DNA of 17,740 nucleotides from Desulfuromonadaceae bacterium (lineage in GTDB: Bacteria; Desulfobacterota; Desulfuromonadia; Desulfuromonadales; SZUA-540). Within the stretch, counting starts at the first letter, position 1, and each line of letters opens with the position of its first letter. The notes beneath the pieces were generated by a model. The model did not search any database. It worked only from the letters and a program-made list of their open reading frames with translations, and had not been told where the DNA came from. Below, one piece after another: positions 6,833-14,446 of the stretch. Position numbers and translations under genes: made by a program. The stretch is from assembly GCA_003250235.1 (NCBI GenBank), contig QKGY01000373.1:1-17740 (forward strand), given 5' to 3'.

Positions 6833-6880
6833 CGGTCTGTCTCTCAGTATAGCAGGGCCTTCGGGTGTCGCGACAGACCG
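6833..6880. repeat. Nine-base inverted repeat in the divergent tautomerase/efflux promoter region
   Basis: CGGTCTGTC at 6833-6841 is the exact reverse complement of GACAGACCG at 6872-6880, with a 30-base spacer. The arms flank a -10-like TATACT facing the tautomerase gene. It could be a split operator or a weak RNA stem. No regulator gene lies beside it. Confidence 0.4.
6846..6851 (-). promoter_or_regulatory. Candidate -10 box for the tautomerase gene
   Basis: TATACT on the minus strand lies 48 bases upstream of the tautomerase ATG. No good -35 is seen 16-18 bases upstream (the sequence there is near GTCGCG), so the promoter is weak, activator-dependent or not real. Confidence 0.3.
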
Positions 6881-6888
6881 GCTCGGGC

Positions 6889-6916
6889 TTGTCCCCGACC
6901 TTTCGGGTGATATGTT
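6889..6916 (+). promoter_or_regulatory. Candidate sigma-70 promoter for the efflux operon
   Basis: TTGTCC (6889-6894) and TATGTT (6911-6916) are separated by 16 bases. Each matches the consensus at four of six positions. A transcript would begin near 6923, about 54 bases before the membrane-fusion protein ATG. This is the best pair I found in the 179-base divergent spacer, but it rests on pattern alone. Confidence 0.3.
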
Positions 6917-6976
6917 TTTATAGGGGGAAATGGATCATGCCTTGCCATGGAGGGGGCTCTTTAACGAGGGATTGCA

Positions 6977-7993
6977 ATGACAAAAAAGAAGCTTATGGCC
7001 GCTATGGGGATCGTCGTCGCGGTGATCGGAGTGACCGTTCTGGTACGGATGAAATTTGATCGGCAGGAACCCACGGCCCCTGTTGTGTACGGAAACGTGG
7101 AGATCCGCGATGCCCAGCTGGCCTTCAACGAGCAGGAACTGGTGGCGGAGGTGCTCGCCGAGGAAGGGGACGTGGTGGAACAGGGTCAGGTCCTGGCCAA
7201 GCTGCGCGACAGCCAGCTCAAGACCCAGCTCGAGGAAGCCAAGGCCCAGGCGGAGGCGCAGCGCCAGGTGGTTGATCGCCTGGAAAACGGCACCCGGCCT
7301 CAGGAGATTCGCCAGGCCCGTGCCGAAGTGGAGGCCGCGCAGGTCCGGGTGCGCAACGCCCGGCTGAACCTGCAGCGCCTTGAAAGCACCTCGGAAGTGG
7401 GGGCGAGCAGCCGACAGGCCCTGGATGACGCCCGCGCCGCCCTGGCCGTCGAGGAGGCGCAGCACAATGTGACGCAGCAGGCTCTCGATCTGGCTTTGGC
7501 GGGGCCGCGCGCCGAGGATATCGCCGAGGCCAGGGCGCGGCTGGAGGCCAACCGTTCGCAAGTCGACCTGCTCGCCCAGCGTCTGGCGGATACGGTGTTG
7601 CACGCCCCCGCGCCCGGCATCATTCAGAGCCGTATCCTTGAGCCGGGAGAAATGGCCGGACCCACCCGGCCGGCTTTTATCCTCGCCCTCACCGATCCGA
7701 AATGGGTGCGCGCCTATGTTCCGGAGAGGGACCTGGGGCGCGTGGCGGAAGGGATGAGCGCCACCGTGACCAGCGACAGCTGGCCTGACCGGACGTTTGA
7801 GGGGCATATCGGCTTCATTTCGCCGACAGCCGAGTTTACCCCGCAGCCGGTAGAGACCGAAGACCTGAGAACCAAGCTGGTGTACGAAATCCGGGTGCTG
7901 GTGGCGGACCCCGACAATCGTCTGCGTCTTGGGATGCCCGTCACCGTACGGGTCGCGGCTGCCTCTGCGGCATCCGGTATGAAGGATCATTGA
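6977..7993 (+). CDS. ybhG: HlyD/YbhG-like periplasmic membrane-fusion protein of an ABC efflux system
   Basis: Periplasmic adaptor linking the inner-membrane exporter to an outer-membrane channel, 338 residues. A single N-terminal anchor helix (about 6-23, with KKK before it) is followed by the first half of a biotinyl-lipoyl domain (EVLAEEGDVVEQGQVLAKL, 58-76). A long alpha-helical hairpin rich in Ala, Glu, Gln and Arg follows (about 77-205), then the second lipoyl half (VLHAPAPGIIQSR) and a beta-barrel with WVRAYVPERDLGRV. The length and following genes match E. coli YbhG. The ATG is preceded by GAGGG at 6966-6970, six bases away. The next gene starts 13 bases after the stop. No TolC-like gene is present in the window, so the outer-membrane partner must be encoded elsewhere. 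The drug or lipid substrate is not predictable. Confidence 0.85.
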   Translation: MTKKKLMAAMGIVVAVIGVTVLVRMKFDRQEPTAPVVYGNVEIRDAQLAFNEQELVAEVLAEEGDVVEQGQVLAKLRDSQLKTQLEEAKAQAEAQRQVVDRLENGTRPQEIRQARAEVEAAQVRVRNARLNLQRLESTSEVGASSRQALDDARAALAVEEAQHNVTQQALDLALAGPRAEDIAEARARLEANRSQVDLLAQRLADTVLHAPAPGIIQSRILEPGEMAGPTRPAFILALTDPKWVRAYVPERDLGRVAEGMSATVTSDSWPDRTFEGHIGFISPTAEFTPQPVETEDLRTKLVYEIRVLVADPDNRLRLGMPVTVRVAAASAASGMKDH

Positions 7994-8006
7994 CGGCAGG
8001 GGCACC

Positions 8007-9806
8007 ATGGACTCTCCAGACCGGCACCACTCCGGGCAATCCGGATCGCCCAACGCGATCGTTCTGAAGGCCGAGCGGCTTGTCAAAGTGTTTGGGCAGA
8101 AAGGTAAAACCCCTGTCACGGCTCTGCACGAGATCTCCCTGGAGGTCGCAGGGGGCGGGGTGACGGGTCTGGTCGGGCCGGACGGGGCCGGCAAGACGAC
8201 CCTGCTGCGTCTGGCTGCCGGCCTCCTGCTCCCCAGCAGTGGCAGTATCTCGGTCCTGGGACTGGACGCCACCCGACAGGCGATCGCCATCCAGAGCCGG
8301 GTCGGCTACATGCCGCAGCAGTTCGGCCTGTATCAGGAGCTGAGCGTCCGGGAAAATCTCGATCTCTACGCCGATCTTCAGGGGGTTCCCGCATTGCAGC
8401 GGCCCGAGCGCTACGAGAAGCTTCTGCACATGACGGGACTGGCGGAATTCACCGGACGGAGGGCGGGGCAACTCTCCGGCGGAATGAAGCAGAAGCTGGG
8501 CCTGGCCTGCTCGCTGATCAAGGCCCCGCAGATGCTGCTGCTGGACGAGCCGACCGTCGGCGTCGATCCGGTGTCCCGGCGGGAACTCTGGGATATCGTA
8601 AACCAGCTGGTTCGTGACGAGGGGATCGGTGTGCTGATGTCCACCTCGTATCTCGATGAGGCCGATCGCTGCGACCGGGTGGTGGTCTTGCATGAGGGGC
8701 GTATCCTGGCGCAGGGCGAGCCGAAATTTTTCCGCGAGACGCTACGGGGGAGGGTGTTCACCTTTGCGCCGGCGCCCGGTCGCGGAGCGCGTTTTCTGCA
8801 GGGAAAGCTTTCCGGTACGGCCGGAGTCGTCGATGCGACCATCCGCTCAGGGCGTGTCCGCTGCGTTTTTGACGCCGTGCCCTCTTCGCCCGATGGGCTG
8901 GTTTCCTGCGAGGATTGTCTGGACATCAAGGCGGTCGAGCCGAACTTCGAGGATGCGTTCATGGCCATGCTCCCCCACCAGGAGCTGCCCGTAACGCCCC
9001 GGGCCCTGCACGCCGAGGAAGGGGCTGAGCAAGAGATCACGGTACAGGCCCGCGGCCTCAAGAAGGTGTTCGGCGATTTCGAGGCGGTCAAGGGGATCTC
9101 TTTCGAGGTAGCGCGCGGGAAAATCTTCGGTCTTCTCGGCCCCAACGGGGCGGGTAAGACGACCACCTTCCGTATGCTCTGCGGCCTGACCGGCGTGAGC
9201 GACGGGGAGGTGCTGGTGGCGGGGAAGGACCTGCGCCGCTCGCGGGCGAGGGCCCGTCAACGCCTGGGGTACATGGCGCAGATTTTTTCCCTGTACCGGC
9301 AGCTGAGCGTTCTGGCCAACCTGGAGTTTTTCGGCAGGGCGTACGGACTGCACGGGCGCAAACTCGCCGAACGGATCGACTGGGCGCTGGATGAATTCGA
9401 CCTGCGCACCCGGCAGGACGTTCAGGCCGGAGATCTCCCCGGAGGCTACCGGCAGAGGCTGGCCATGGCGGTCGCCCTGCTGCATGAACCGGCCATCCTT
9501 TTTCTCGATGAGCCCACGTCCGGAGCCGACCCCCTGGCCCGGCGCGAGTTCTGGCTGCGCATCAACGGCTTCTCCCAGCAGGGGGTGACCGTGGTGGTCA
9601 CCACCCATTTCATGGAGGAGGCCGAGTACTGCGATACACTGCTGATCATGTCGCGCGGTGCGGAACTGGCGCAGGGAACCCCCGAAGAGATCAGAAACCT
9701 GGTCCGTTCGCACGCCAATCCCGAGCCGACCGTCGAGGATGCCTTTATCGCCCTTGCCGAGGGTGAAATCCCCGGGCAGCTCATCCCGAACGGAGGCCGG
9801 CCATGA
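8007..9806 (+). CDS. ybhF: Tandem ABC ATPase (two nucleotide-binding domains in one chain), YbhF-like
   Basis: Cytoplasmic ATPase that powers the efflux pump, 599 residues (E. coli YbhF is of similar size). NBD1: Walker A GPDGAGKTT (57-65), signature LSGGM (156-160), Walker B LLLDEP (D180/E181); the H-loop reads MSTSYLDEA, with Ser214 where His is usual. NBD2: Walker A GPNGAGKTT (378-386), signature LPGGY (477-481) in place of LSGGQ, Walker B FLDEP (D501/E502), and a normal H-loop His534 (TTHFMEEAE). The composite site built from NBD2 Walker A/His and NBD1 LSGGM looks canonical. The other site is degenerate. The linker (about 235-340) contains CEDC at 301-304. The ATG at 8007 has GGCAGGGG just upstream. 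The stop overlaps the next start (ATGA), so translation is coupled to the first permease. Confidence 0.88.
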   Translation: MDSPDRHHSGQSGSPNAIVLKAERLVKVFGQKGKTPVTALHEISLEVAGGGVTGLVGPDGAGKTTLLRLAAGLLLPSSGSISVLGLDATRQAIAIQSRVGYMPQQFGLYQELSVRENLDLYADLQGVPALQRPERYEKLLHMTGLAEFTGRRAGQLSGGMKQKLGLACSLIKAPQMLLLDEPTVGVDPVSRRELWDIVNQLVRDEGIGVLMSTSYLDEADRCDRVVVLHEGRILAQGEPKFFRETLRGRVFTFAPAPGRGARFLQGKLSGTAGVVDATIRSGRVRCVFDAVPSSPDGLVSCEDCLDIKAVEPNFEDAFMAMLPHQELPVTPRALHAEEGAEQEITVQARGLKKVFGDFEAVKGISFEVARGKIFGLLGPNGAGKTTTFRMLCGLTGVSDGEVLVAGKDLRRSRARARQRLGYMAQIFSLYRQLSVLANLEFFGRAYGLHGRKLAERIDWALDEFDLRTRQDVQAGDLPGGYRQRLAMAVALLHEPAILFLDEPTSGADPLARREFWLRINGFSQQGVTVVVTTHFMEEAEYCDTLLIMSRGAELAQGTPEEIRNLVRSHANPEPTVEDAFIALAEGEIPGQLIPNGGRP

Positions 9807-10933
9807 CGACCGCCGAGGCAACCCGCATGCGCCTGAGGGGCTTTGTGCGCAAGGAGTTTCTGCAGATCCTGCGGGATCCGAGCAGTATTCTCCTCGCCAT
9901 CGTCATGCCGGTGGTCCTGCTTTTTCTCTTCGGTTACGGGGTCACTCTCAATCCGACCCGGGTGCCGATCGCCGTTGTTGCCGCCGATCATAGCGACTTC
10001 GCCGACGATCTGGTGGCGCGCTTTGCTCTTTCCCCGTACTTCGACCCGGTGGTGGTGTCTTCCCCTCAGCGGGCGCAGCGACTTCTCGATGACGGCGAGG
10101 TCGACGGGTTCGTGCAGATCCGCGAGAACTTCAGTTCGGACCTGCTGCGGCAGGGGTACAGCCCGGTGCAGATCATCGTCAACGGGGTTGACGCCAACCG
10201 GGCGCGTCTGATCCAGGGGTATGCCCGGGGGGCCATCCAGCGATGGAGCGCCGTGAGGCAGTCACGGGGCGAACAGCCGGCTACCGGCGGGGTGCGTCTG
10301 CAGGCGCACATCCGCTTCAACGAAGCCAACGAGAGTCGGAATTTTCTGGTTCCCGGGCTGATCGCCCTCATCATGACGCTGATCGGCACGCTGCTGACCG
10401 CCCTGGTCATTGCCCGGGAGTGGGAGCGCGGCACCATGGAGGCGATCCTGGTCACCCCCCTGCGCCTGCACGAACTGCTGCTGGGCAAGATTTTCCCCTA
10501 TTACGTCCTCGGCATGCTGGGGATGCTCTTTGCCGTTGCCGGGGGACGGTGGATCTTTCATGTGCCGCTGCGTGGTTCTCTGGTGCTTCTGGTGCTTCTG
10601 AGCTCCCTGTTTTTGCTGGCGTCCCTGGGGCTGGGTCTGGTTATCTCGGCGGCGACGCGTGTTCAGTTCATCGCCGCGCAGATCTCCATCGTGGCGGGGT
10701 TTTTGCCGGCCTTTTTCCTCTCCGGCCTTCTGTTCGATCTCGAGAGTACGCCGTGGGTGATCCAGGTCGTCAGCCATGTGATCCCGGCCCGCTATTTCGT
10801 GGAAATCAGCCACACGTTGTTTCTGGCAGGCAATATCGGCTCCGTGCTCTGGCCGGCGTCCCTGGCGCTGGCCCTGATGGCTCTGGTTTTTCTCGGGGTG
10901 GCGCGGCGAAAGCTCAGCAAGCGACTGGAGTAG
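9803..10933 (+). CDS. ybhS: ABC-2 family permease, YbhS-like
   Basis: One of two inner-membrane permease subunits of the efflux pump, 376 residues. It begins with the family pattern VRKEFLQILRDPSS, then a first membrane helix (about 29-48). A periplasmic domain of about 130 residues follows, then five more hydrophobic segments from about residue 180 to 365. The cytoplasmic coupling segment REWERGTMEAILVTPLR lies between helices 2 and 3, as in DrrB/YhhJ-type exporters. Its ATG overlaps the ATPase stop, and GGAGG (9792-9796) is six bases upstream. The second permease starts three bases after its stop. Pairing with a non-identical second permease indicates a heterodimeric channel. Confidence 0.87.
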   Translation: MTTAEATRMRLRGFVRKEFLQILRDPSSILLAIVMPVVLLFLFGYGVTLNPTRVPIAVVAADHSDFADDLVARFALSPYFDPVVVSSPQRAQRLLDDGEVDGFVQIRENFSSDLLRQGYSPVQIIVNGVDANRARLIQGYARGAIQRWSAVRQSRGEQPATGGVRLQAHIRFNEANESRNFLVPGLIALIMTLIGTLLTALVIAREWERGTMEAILVTPLRLHELLLGKIFPYYVLGMLGMLFAVAGGRWIFHVPLRGSLVLLVLLSSLFLLASLGLGLVISAATRVQFIAAQISIVAGFLPAFFLSGLLFDLESTPWVIQVVSHVIPARYFVEISHTLFLAGNIGSVLWPASLALALMALVFLGVARRKLSKRLE

Positions 10934-10936
10934 GCG

Positions 10937-12058
10937 ATGACGTTTTTGAGGCGTGTACTGGCCCTGGTCATGAAGGAATTCATGGTGATCCTGCGCGATC
11001 CCCGCAGCCGTTTTGTCGTCATCGTGCCCCCTCTGCTGCAGTTTTTCGTGTTCGGCTATGCCGCAACCTTCGATGTCACGCGGGTGCGGTGCGCAATCCT
11101 CGACCAGGCGCGAACCCCCGAGTCCCGCGAACTTATCGCCCGCTTCGACGGATCGGAGAGCTTCCGGGTGGTGCGCTACCTGCAGGGGGCCCAGGAAATC
11201 GATGCGGTGCTCGATGCACAGCAGGCGCGCCTGGTGTTGTTTATCGCCGACGATTTCAGTGAAAAGCTTCTGCAGGGACAACCGGCCGATGTCCAGCTGA
11301 TCGTCGACGGCCGCAACTCCAACGTGGCCTCGGTCGCTTTAGGCTATGCCGGGGAGATCGTCGACCGTTTCAACCGGAGTTGGCTCGCCTCGAAAACGGT
11401 CTCTGCGGGAGGGGTGCGTCTGGATGTGGAAGAACGGGCCTGGTTCAACGCCAACCTGCTCAGCCGCTGGTACGTGGTGGCCCCTCTGGGGGGGACGATC
11501 AGTATGGTGGTGGTGATGCTGCTGACCAGCCTGTCGGTGGCGCGGGAGAGGGAATTCGGAACCTTCGATCAGCTCCTGGTCGCACCCTTCACGCCGGGGG
11601 AGATCCTGCTGGCCAAATCCCTGCCGGGAATCGTCTTCGGCATCGTCGATTCCCTGCTGCTGGTCGCCGGGGGGGTATGGTGGTTCGGACTGCCGTTTCG
11701 GGGCAGCCTGCTGGCCCTGGTGACGGTACTGACACTGTTTATGGCGTCCATCGTCGGGATAGGCCTGCTGGTCTCCTCGTTGTCCATGACGATGCAGCAG
11801 GCGCTGCTGGGGGCTTTCGTTTTCGTCATGCCCTCCGTCATCCTCTCGGGATTCACCACGCCGGTAGAGAACATGCCGCACTGGCTGCAGATCGGGACCC
11901 TGGCCAACCCGCTGCGGTACGTGGTGACGGCCCTGAGACAGATTTTTTTGCAGGGATCGGGGGTGGCGGATGTCTGGCCACAGCTGTGGCCGATGATTCT
12001 GATTGCCGTGCTGACGCTGCCGCCTTCGGCTTGGCTCTTCCGCCACCGGGTGGGGTGA
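10937..12058 (+). CDS. ybhR: ABC-2 family permease, YbhR-like
   Basis: Second inner-membrane permease, 373 residues, paralogous to the preceding gene. It opens with VMKEFMVILRDPRSR and a first helix at about 26-44, followed by a periplasmic domain and a block of hydrophobic segments from about 170 to 368. The coupling segment is VAREREFGTFDQLLVAPFT, with the RE-x-E-x-GT pattern shared with its partner. SGFTTPVENMPHWLQ and LANPLRYVV are typical of the C-terminal half of ABC-2 exporters. CTGGAG precedes the ATG by six bases. It is the last gene of the operon and converges on the cNMP-binding gene. No terminator hairpin with a T-run is seen in the 37-base gap. Confidence 0.87.
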   Translation: MTFLRRVLALVMKEFMVILRDPRSRFVVIVPPLLQFFVFGYAATFDVTRVRCAILDQARTPESRELIARFDGSESFRVVRYLQGAQEIDAVLDAQQARLVLFIADDFSEKLLQGQPADVQLIVDGRNSNVASVALGYAGEIVDRFNRSWLASKTVSAGGVRLDVEERAWFNANLLSRWYVVAPLGGTISMVVVMLLTSLSVAREREFGTFDQLLVAPFTPGEILLAKSLPGIVFGIVDSLLLVAGGVWWFGLPFRGSLLALVTVLTLFMASIVGIGLLVSSLSMTMQQALLGAFVFVMPSVILSGFTTPVENMPHWLQIGTLANPLRYVVTALRQIFLQGSGVADVWPQLWPMILIAVLTLPPSAWLFRHRVG

Positions 12059-12095
12059 TTCCCCTGATGGCAGAAGAGCTTTTTGGGTGGGAATA

Positions 12096-12599
12096 TCAGA
12101 AGATAGACGCCAGTCGCTCGAAGGATTTGCGAAGGCGGGTCGAGACGGCGAAGAGCATCCCCTTGAGGAGCTTGACGCCGACTTCGGGATTTTTTTCCAG
12201 AAGCCGCTCGAGATGCTCCCGGGTGAGCAGGAGCAGGGCGCAGTCTTCCAGGGCCACCGCTGTCACCGCCCGGGGCTTGGCGTCCATCAGACACAGCTCC
12301 CCGACGATGGTTCCGGGGCTGTATACACCGACCACCACCTGCTTGCCGGCGAATTCCGTGTTCTTCTTGACTTCGATCCGTCCTTCGACGATGAAGGCTT
12401 CGTAGTCCCCGGTATCGTCTTCCTTCCACAGGGTCTCACCGGCCCGTATCTGCCGGCAGCTGAAATATTCCGCCAAAACCGGCAGGTCCTCCTCCGACAG
12501 GAAGTGAAAAAAACGCAGCTGACGCTTCAGCAGGGCGCAGGAATCTTCAGGGGTCAGCATGATCAGGGAAGAGTTCTGTTCTCGGACATCCGTGTTCAT
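12096..12599 (-). CDS. Stand-alone cyclic-nucleotide-binding-domain protein at the end of the mla operon
   Basis: Small cytoplasmic protein of 167 residues containing a single cNMP-binding fold (about 28-150). The phosphate-binding cassette reads VGELCLMDAKPRAVTA, keeping the Glu (E101) and Arg (R110) that contact ribose and phosphate in CAP/PKA-type domains, so ligand binding is plausible. After the C-helix region it ends (KSFERLASIF). There is no DNA-binding HTH, kinase or channel domain, so it should act by protein contact. Its ATG overlaps the mlaC stop (ATGA), meaning it is translated with the lipid-transport genes. It is the last gene of the operon, where a STAS protein (MlaB) might be expected. 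Its function is unknown; control of Mla transport is inference from position. Confidence 0.82.
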   Translation of the reverse strand: MNTDVREQNSSLIMLTPEDSCALLKRQLRFFHFLSEEDLPVLAEYFSCRQIRAGETLWKEDDTGDYEAFIVEGRIEVKKNTEFAGKQVVVGVYSPGTIVGELCLMDAKPRAVTAVALEDCALLLLTREHLERLLEKNPEVGVKLLKGMLFAVSTRLRKSFERLASIF

Positions 12600-13210
12600 G
12601 GGGTTTTCCCGTTGCGGGCCGCTTTCTGTTCCTCGACCTTTTCGGCCACCTGCTTCAACAGCCCGTCGATGCCGTCCTTGCGGGCAATTTCTCCGAAAGT
12701 GCTTCTGTAGTTCCGGACCAGGCTGACCTCTTCGATGACCACATCGAAGACCATCCAGCGGTCCCCTTCGAGACTCAGGCGGTAGGTCAGGGGGATGTTG
12801 GCGCTGGCGGTTTCGATTTGCGTGGCCACCTCGGCGCGGCCATCTTCCACCTTTTCGCTGAGGTAGGCGACCTTCTCGTCGGTATATTTCTCGATCTTGC
12901 TCAGGTAGCTCTCCTCGAGAAGGTCGCTGTAAAGGCCGATGAAGCGTTTCTGCTGTTCGTCGGTGGCTTTGCGCCAGTACTGACCGAGGGTCCATTGCGA
13001 CATGAGCGCGAAGTCGAAACGGCTGCGGATCAGGCTGCTCAGCTGGGTGCGTCGTTCTCCGTCCGGAAGCTTCTTATCGCGCAGAATGTCGAGGACCTTG
13101 TCGATGGTTTCCCGGACCTGGTCGGTCGGCCCCGGCGTGGCGAGCGCCGGGAGGGGAAGCAGAAGGCTCCCCGCGAGAAGCAGGATGACGAAGCGGATAG
13201 CGGTTTTCAC
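12596..13210 (-). CDS. mlaC: MlaC-like periplasmic phospholipid-binding protein
   Basis: Periplasmic shuttle carrying phospholipid between the outer-membrane MlaA complex and the inner-membrane MlaFED complex. It has 204 residues, close to the family's usual length. An N-terminal signal peptide (about 1-24, AIRFVILLLAGSLLLPLPALA) ends at an ALA site. Family features include FDFALMSQWTLGQYWRKA, then EQQKRFIGLYSDLLEESYL, and later VFDVVIEEVSLVRNYRSTF near residues 154-172. The start is taken as GTG at 13210, preceded by AAAGGA and placing the signal peptide at the N-terminus. It is 11 bases after the mlaA stop. Its own stop overlaps the cNMP-binding gene. Confidence 0.9.
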   Translation of the reverse strand: MKTAIRFVILLLAGSLLLPLPALATPGPTDQVRETIDKVLDILRDKKLPDGERRTQLSSLIRSRFDFALMSQWTLGQYWRKATDEQQKRFIGLYSDLLEESYLSKIEKYTDEKVAYLSEKVEDGRAEVATQIETASANIPLTYRLSLEGDRWMVFDVVIEEVSLVRNYRSTFGEIARKDGIDGLLKQVAEKVEEQKAARNGKTP

Positions 13211-13221
13211 GATGTTTCCTT

Positions 13222-13956
13222 TCACTTGTCCACCAGCGCCTGACGGCGCTGGGCATAGGCGTTGCGGATAAACAGATAGGGATCGAGAGAATCCTTCTTG
13301 ATCTGTTCGTAGGTGTCCTTGTCGAGGGAGAGGAAGTTGACCGTCTCTCCGGCCGTGACGCCGGTTCGTTCGATGAAATTCAGCCCGGTGTAGTTCCATG
13401 CGGAGAGAAAGTAATAATCCCCGCTCAGGCCGATGCCGTCACGCAGGGAGGATGGACCCAGCAGAGGCAGCACCAGATAGAACCCCTGGCCGACACCGTA
13501 GTGTCCCAGAGTCTGTCCCAGGTCTTCGTTGCGGGGGGCCAGTTCGGGGATGTTGCTGGCCGGATCGAAGAATCCGCCGAGACCGATGGTCGTATTGATG
13601 AGGAAGCGGTCGAACTCCACCGTCGCGTTCCAGAACTTGAGTTGCAGCAGGTTATTGACGAAGCGGATCGGAAAGCCGAGGTTGGTGAAGGCCTTGTCGA
13701 CCGAGGAGCGCACCGGTTGCGGGACCACCCGAAAAACCCTGGCGGTCGGTTTGAGCAGGTAAAAATACATTTTGTCGTTGACCCAGAACACCCCCCGGTT
13801 GAATGACTCGAGGGGGTCGGAGATCTGCGGCCCCTCGTCTTCTTCGGCGAAGGGGTCGGGACCCGGGTCGAACGGGTGGTCCGTCGACTGCGCCAGGGCG
13901 TTGACTCCTGTCGACAGAACAAGCAGCAAAGCCAGCCAGGAGACTACCTGTTTCAT
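13222..13956 (-). CDS. mlaA: MlaA/VacJ-like outer-membrane lipid asymmetry protein without a lipobox
   Basis: Outer-membrane component that removes mislocalised phospholipid from the outer leaflet. It has 244 residues. The body matches the family: DPLESFNRGVFWVNDKMY (about 47-64), VPQPVRSSVDKAFTNLGFP, RFLINTTIGLGGFFDPAS, LGHYGVGQGFYLVLPLLGPS and DPYLFIRNAYAQRR near the C-terminus. The N-terminus is MKQVVSWLALLLVLSTGVNALAQ..., written here only in part: it looks like a type I signal peptide ending ALA-Q, and there is no Cys to act as a lipobox. E. coli MlaA is a lipoprotein. An in-frame TGA six codons upstream of the ATG rules out a longer form carrying a lipobox. A GAAAGGA ribosome-binding site precedes the start. 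The gene sits between mlaD and mlaC, whereas in E. coli it is unlinked. Confidence 0.9.
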   Translation of the reverse strand: MKQVVSWLALLLVLSTGVNALAQSTDHPFDPGPDPFAEEDEGPQISDPLESFNRGVFWVNDKMYFYLLKPTARVFRVVPQPVRSSVDKAFTNLGFPIRFVNNLLQLKFWNATVEFDRFLINTTIGLGGFFDPASNIPELAPRNEDLGQTLGHYGVGQGFYLVLPLLGPSSLRDGIGLSGDYYFLSAWNYTGLNFIERTGVTAGETVNFLSLDKDTYEQIKKDSLDPYLFIRNAYAQRRQALVDK

Positions 13957-13999
13957 AAAGCGGAGATCCTTTCAGGAAAAGCACCGGCTCTTGGCGGCG

Positions 14000-14446
14000 C
14001 TATTTCTTCTCAAAGATGTACTTGCTGACCAGTTCCTCCAGGTTGATGGCCGATTCGGTTTCGGTGATGCGCCCGCCGGGCTTGATCAGGTCGGGCGACC
14101 CACCCGGCGAAATATCGACGTAGCGGTCGCCGATGATACCGGCGGTACGGATCGAGGCGATGCTGTCCTCCTGGAGGTGGATGTCCTTGTCGATGCTCAT
14201 GTTCACCACGGCCTCGTAGGAGTCCTGATCAAGCTGGATCGTATCGACCTTGCCGATCTGAACCCCGGCCACTTCGACCGTGGCGCCCGGCTTGAGGCCT
14301 GAAACCGAGCCGAAACTGGCGTGAACCGCATAGGTGGTCTCGGAGAAAAAATGCACATCGCCGAGGCGGACGGAAAGCCAGGCGAAACAGATGAAGCCGG
14401 CCACCATAAAGAGGCCGACGGCAATTTCGAGATTAAACCGTTTCAT
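14000..14446 (-). CDS. mlaD: MlaD-like MCE-domain lipid transport protein
   Basis: Inner-membrane-anchored MCE protein that forms a hexameric ring passing phospholipid between the MlaFE complex and MlaC. It has 148 residues. One N-terminal helix (about 7-27, EIAVGLFMVAGFICFAWLSV) precedes a single MCE domain (about 37-116) with GLKPGATVEVAGVQIGKV and IIGDRYVDISPG. A short C-terminal segment with LEELVSKYIF follows. Single-MCE architecture and length match E. coli MlaD, not the long YebT/PqiB proteins. I took the ATG at 14446. AGGAGG is 12 bases upstream, somewhat long. A GTG at 14470 would overlap that Shine-Dalgarno and add eight residues. The start lies 14 bases inside the end of mlaF. Confidence 0.88.
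   Translation of the reverse strand: MKRFNLEIAVGLFMVAGFICFAWLSVRLGDVHFFSETTYAVHASFGSVSGLKPGATVEVAGVQIGKVDTIQLDQDSYEAVVNMSIDKDIHLQEDSIASIRTAGIIGDRYVDISPGGSPDLIKPGGRITETESAINLEELVSKYIFEKK

Noticed and set aside
12059..12095. Terminator sought between ybhR and the cNMP-binding gene
   Set aside because: The 37-base gap contains no stem followed by a T-run on either strand.
12600..12995. Longer reading frame upstream of the cNMP-binding gene
   Set aside because: It lies antisense-frame-shifted inside mlaC, which is well supported. The ATGA overlap at 12599 gives the natural start.
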